Origin: Ornithinimicrobium laminariae
GTDB lineage: Bacteria; Actinomycetota; Actinomycetes; Actinomycetales; Dermatophilaceae
Assembly: GCF_019457945.1 (NCBI RefSeq)
Contig: NZ_JAHZSU010000002.1
Span: forward strand, 496,001-560,000
DNA: 64,000 bases
Reading direction: 5' to 3'
Shown: positions 63,344-64,000 of the stretch, piece by piece
Layout: every line of letters begins with the position of its first letter
How positions within the stretch are numbered: the first letter of the stretch is position 1
Program-made: the position numbers and the translations under genes
The notes under the pieces: generated by a model
Seen by the model: the letters and a program-made list of their open reading frames with translations, nothing else
The model's database searches: none
Told to the model about the DNA's origin: nothing

Positions 63344-64000
63344 AACTTTTCCAATTCCGCCATCCTGTGACCCAACGTGTGCTTCTCCAAAGTCTTGCGC
63401 TGCCCGGCCTCACGAATGCGGCGAGCCCAGAGCAGGTCCGTATGCGCCCGGAGGTAGTGCTCCAATACCTCTTCAGCACCCGCGAAGGTCAGGGTTTCAG
63501 TGCCTACATCATAGAATTCGCTGACTTCATCACGGTCTTCTAATGGCAATGCCCCTACTCCGGGAGCCTCGAAGGTCCGCAAAGTAAAGCCGTCTTGATC
63601 GCCGTGCACATTGAGACTGGCTGTGGACGCAGCCATGACCCCATAGGCCCGGCTTCTGTCAATATCCCGGTCGGCGGGCAGATCGGGACGCTGCCGGCTC
63701 CAGGTGCGCGCCTTGTCACGCCAGTCATGCGACCAATCGCGTCCATAGGCACGCACTGGAACCCCCAGGCTATGCACTTCCGTTAAAAGACGTTCGCGCT
63801 GGGGGTACCTGGCCCCGATGAATGAAACTTCTGGAGTTGAGGGTGCTGGAATCACGGGATGAAGCGAATCAAAACCACCAGGAACGTAGACACAGTCGAT
63901 GCCCGCCGCATTCAGTGCCTCGGTGTCTAGTCGGCTGTATGAAGCAAGAGGGCCCACGTGCCTGAGTCTTTCCACCGTCAGCCGAGTTCGCCTGAGTTCG
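63334..64000 (-). CDS. Glycosyltransferase, CgeB-like (N-terminus outside window)
   Basis: At least 222 residues; the frame is open past the window edge, so the start is missing. VSFIGARYPQRERLLTEVH and VPVRAYGRDW, then SLNVHGDQDGFTLRTFEAPGVGALPLEDRDEVSEFY match the C-terminal half of CgeB/DUF3880-like transferases, with the E residue of the donor site. Its TAG overlaps the next start by 10 bases. Confidence 0.8.
   Translation of the reverse strand, partial: ELRRTRLTVERLRHVGPLASYSRLDTEALNAAGIDCVYVPGGFDSLHPVIPAPSTPEVSFIGARYPQRERLLTEVHSLGVPVRAYGRDWSHDWRDKARTWSRQRPDLPADRDIDRSRAYGVMAASTASLNVHGDQDGFTLRTFEAPGVGALPLEDRDEVSEFYDVGTETLTFAGAEEVLEHYLRAHTDLLWARRIREAGQRKTLEKHTLGHRMAELEKLWM

Overview
The window looks like a chromosomal segment of a fairly GC-rich actinomycete (Actinomycetota). 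The evidence is gene content typical of that phylum: a DUF222/HNH (13E12-type) endonuclease, a DUF6318-type lipoprotein next to a secreted protein, a fused RfbC-RfbD enzyme, frequent GTG starts, and an SOS-box-like site of the actinobacterial type. A Micrococcales-like relative is my best guess, but genus cannot be read from this sequence. I found no rRNA, tRNA, CRISPR array, integrase or transposase.

Layout. 0.1-6.3 kb: an amine-oxidase-like FAD enzyme overlapping a DUF1365 domain fused in frame to a cyclopropane-fatty-acid-synthase-type methyltransferase (lipid modification), then a TetR regulator, an aldo-keto reductase and a PhzF-like isomerase. 6.3-6.85 kb: a wrecked thioredoxin-reductase-like pseudogene. 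6.86-11.4 kb: a YnjBCD-type ABC importer divergent from a CDP-alcohol phosphatidyltransferase of the YnjF type. 11.4-18 kb: two flavin disulfide-reductase-fold enzymes, a TVP38-type membrane protein, a serine/threonine-dehydratase-like PLP enzyme, a nucleoside deaminase, an SdpI-like protein, and a secreted YHYH/DUF305 pair. 18-20.1 kb: amylosucrase preceded by a 37-residue membrane protein. 20.5-35.5 kb: housekeeping and accessory genes including DUF808, a siderophore-interacting reductase, pgi, an acetyltransferase, a DHFR-like protein, DinB, YchJ, a K+ channel, an AAA ATPase, an EamA exporter, a GbsR/MarR-regulated ABC-2 exporter, and gnd. 35.6-43.8 kb: the HNH endonuclease with an SOS-like box, secreted or lipoprotein genes, rhodanese, an Fpg/Nei glycosylase, an App1-type phosphatase, and a secreted peptidoglycan-binding hydrolase-like protein.

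43.9-64 kb is a cell-surface polysaccharide locus. It holds dTDP-rhamnose genes (rfbA, rfbB, fused rfbC-rfbD), a low-molecular-weight tyrosine phosphatase with a Wzz/BY-kinase, an unusual PqqD plus NTP_transf_5 pair, and a chain of tightly overlapping minus-strand genes running from the window's right edge to 52.1 kb. That chain encodes two tandem Gmd-type dehydratases, several glycosyltransferases, an O-antigen-ligase-like polymerase, and a nonulosonic (sialic-like) acid module. The module pairs NeuA with a 749-residue CBS-NeuB-SAF-TIM-barrel fusion. The cluster therefore appears to draw on dTDP-, GDP- and CMP-activated sugars. It continues beyond the window, where the genes making the NeuB substrate may lie.

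Most promising leads: the four-domain NeuB fusion and the unrecognised gene next to it, the PqqD/NTP_transf_5 pair, the DUF1365-CFA fusion with an internal ribosome-binding site, the phased 16-bp repeats before the 43.1 kb lipoprotein gene, and the long hairpins built into the ends of convergent genes.
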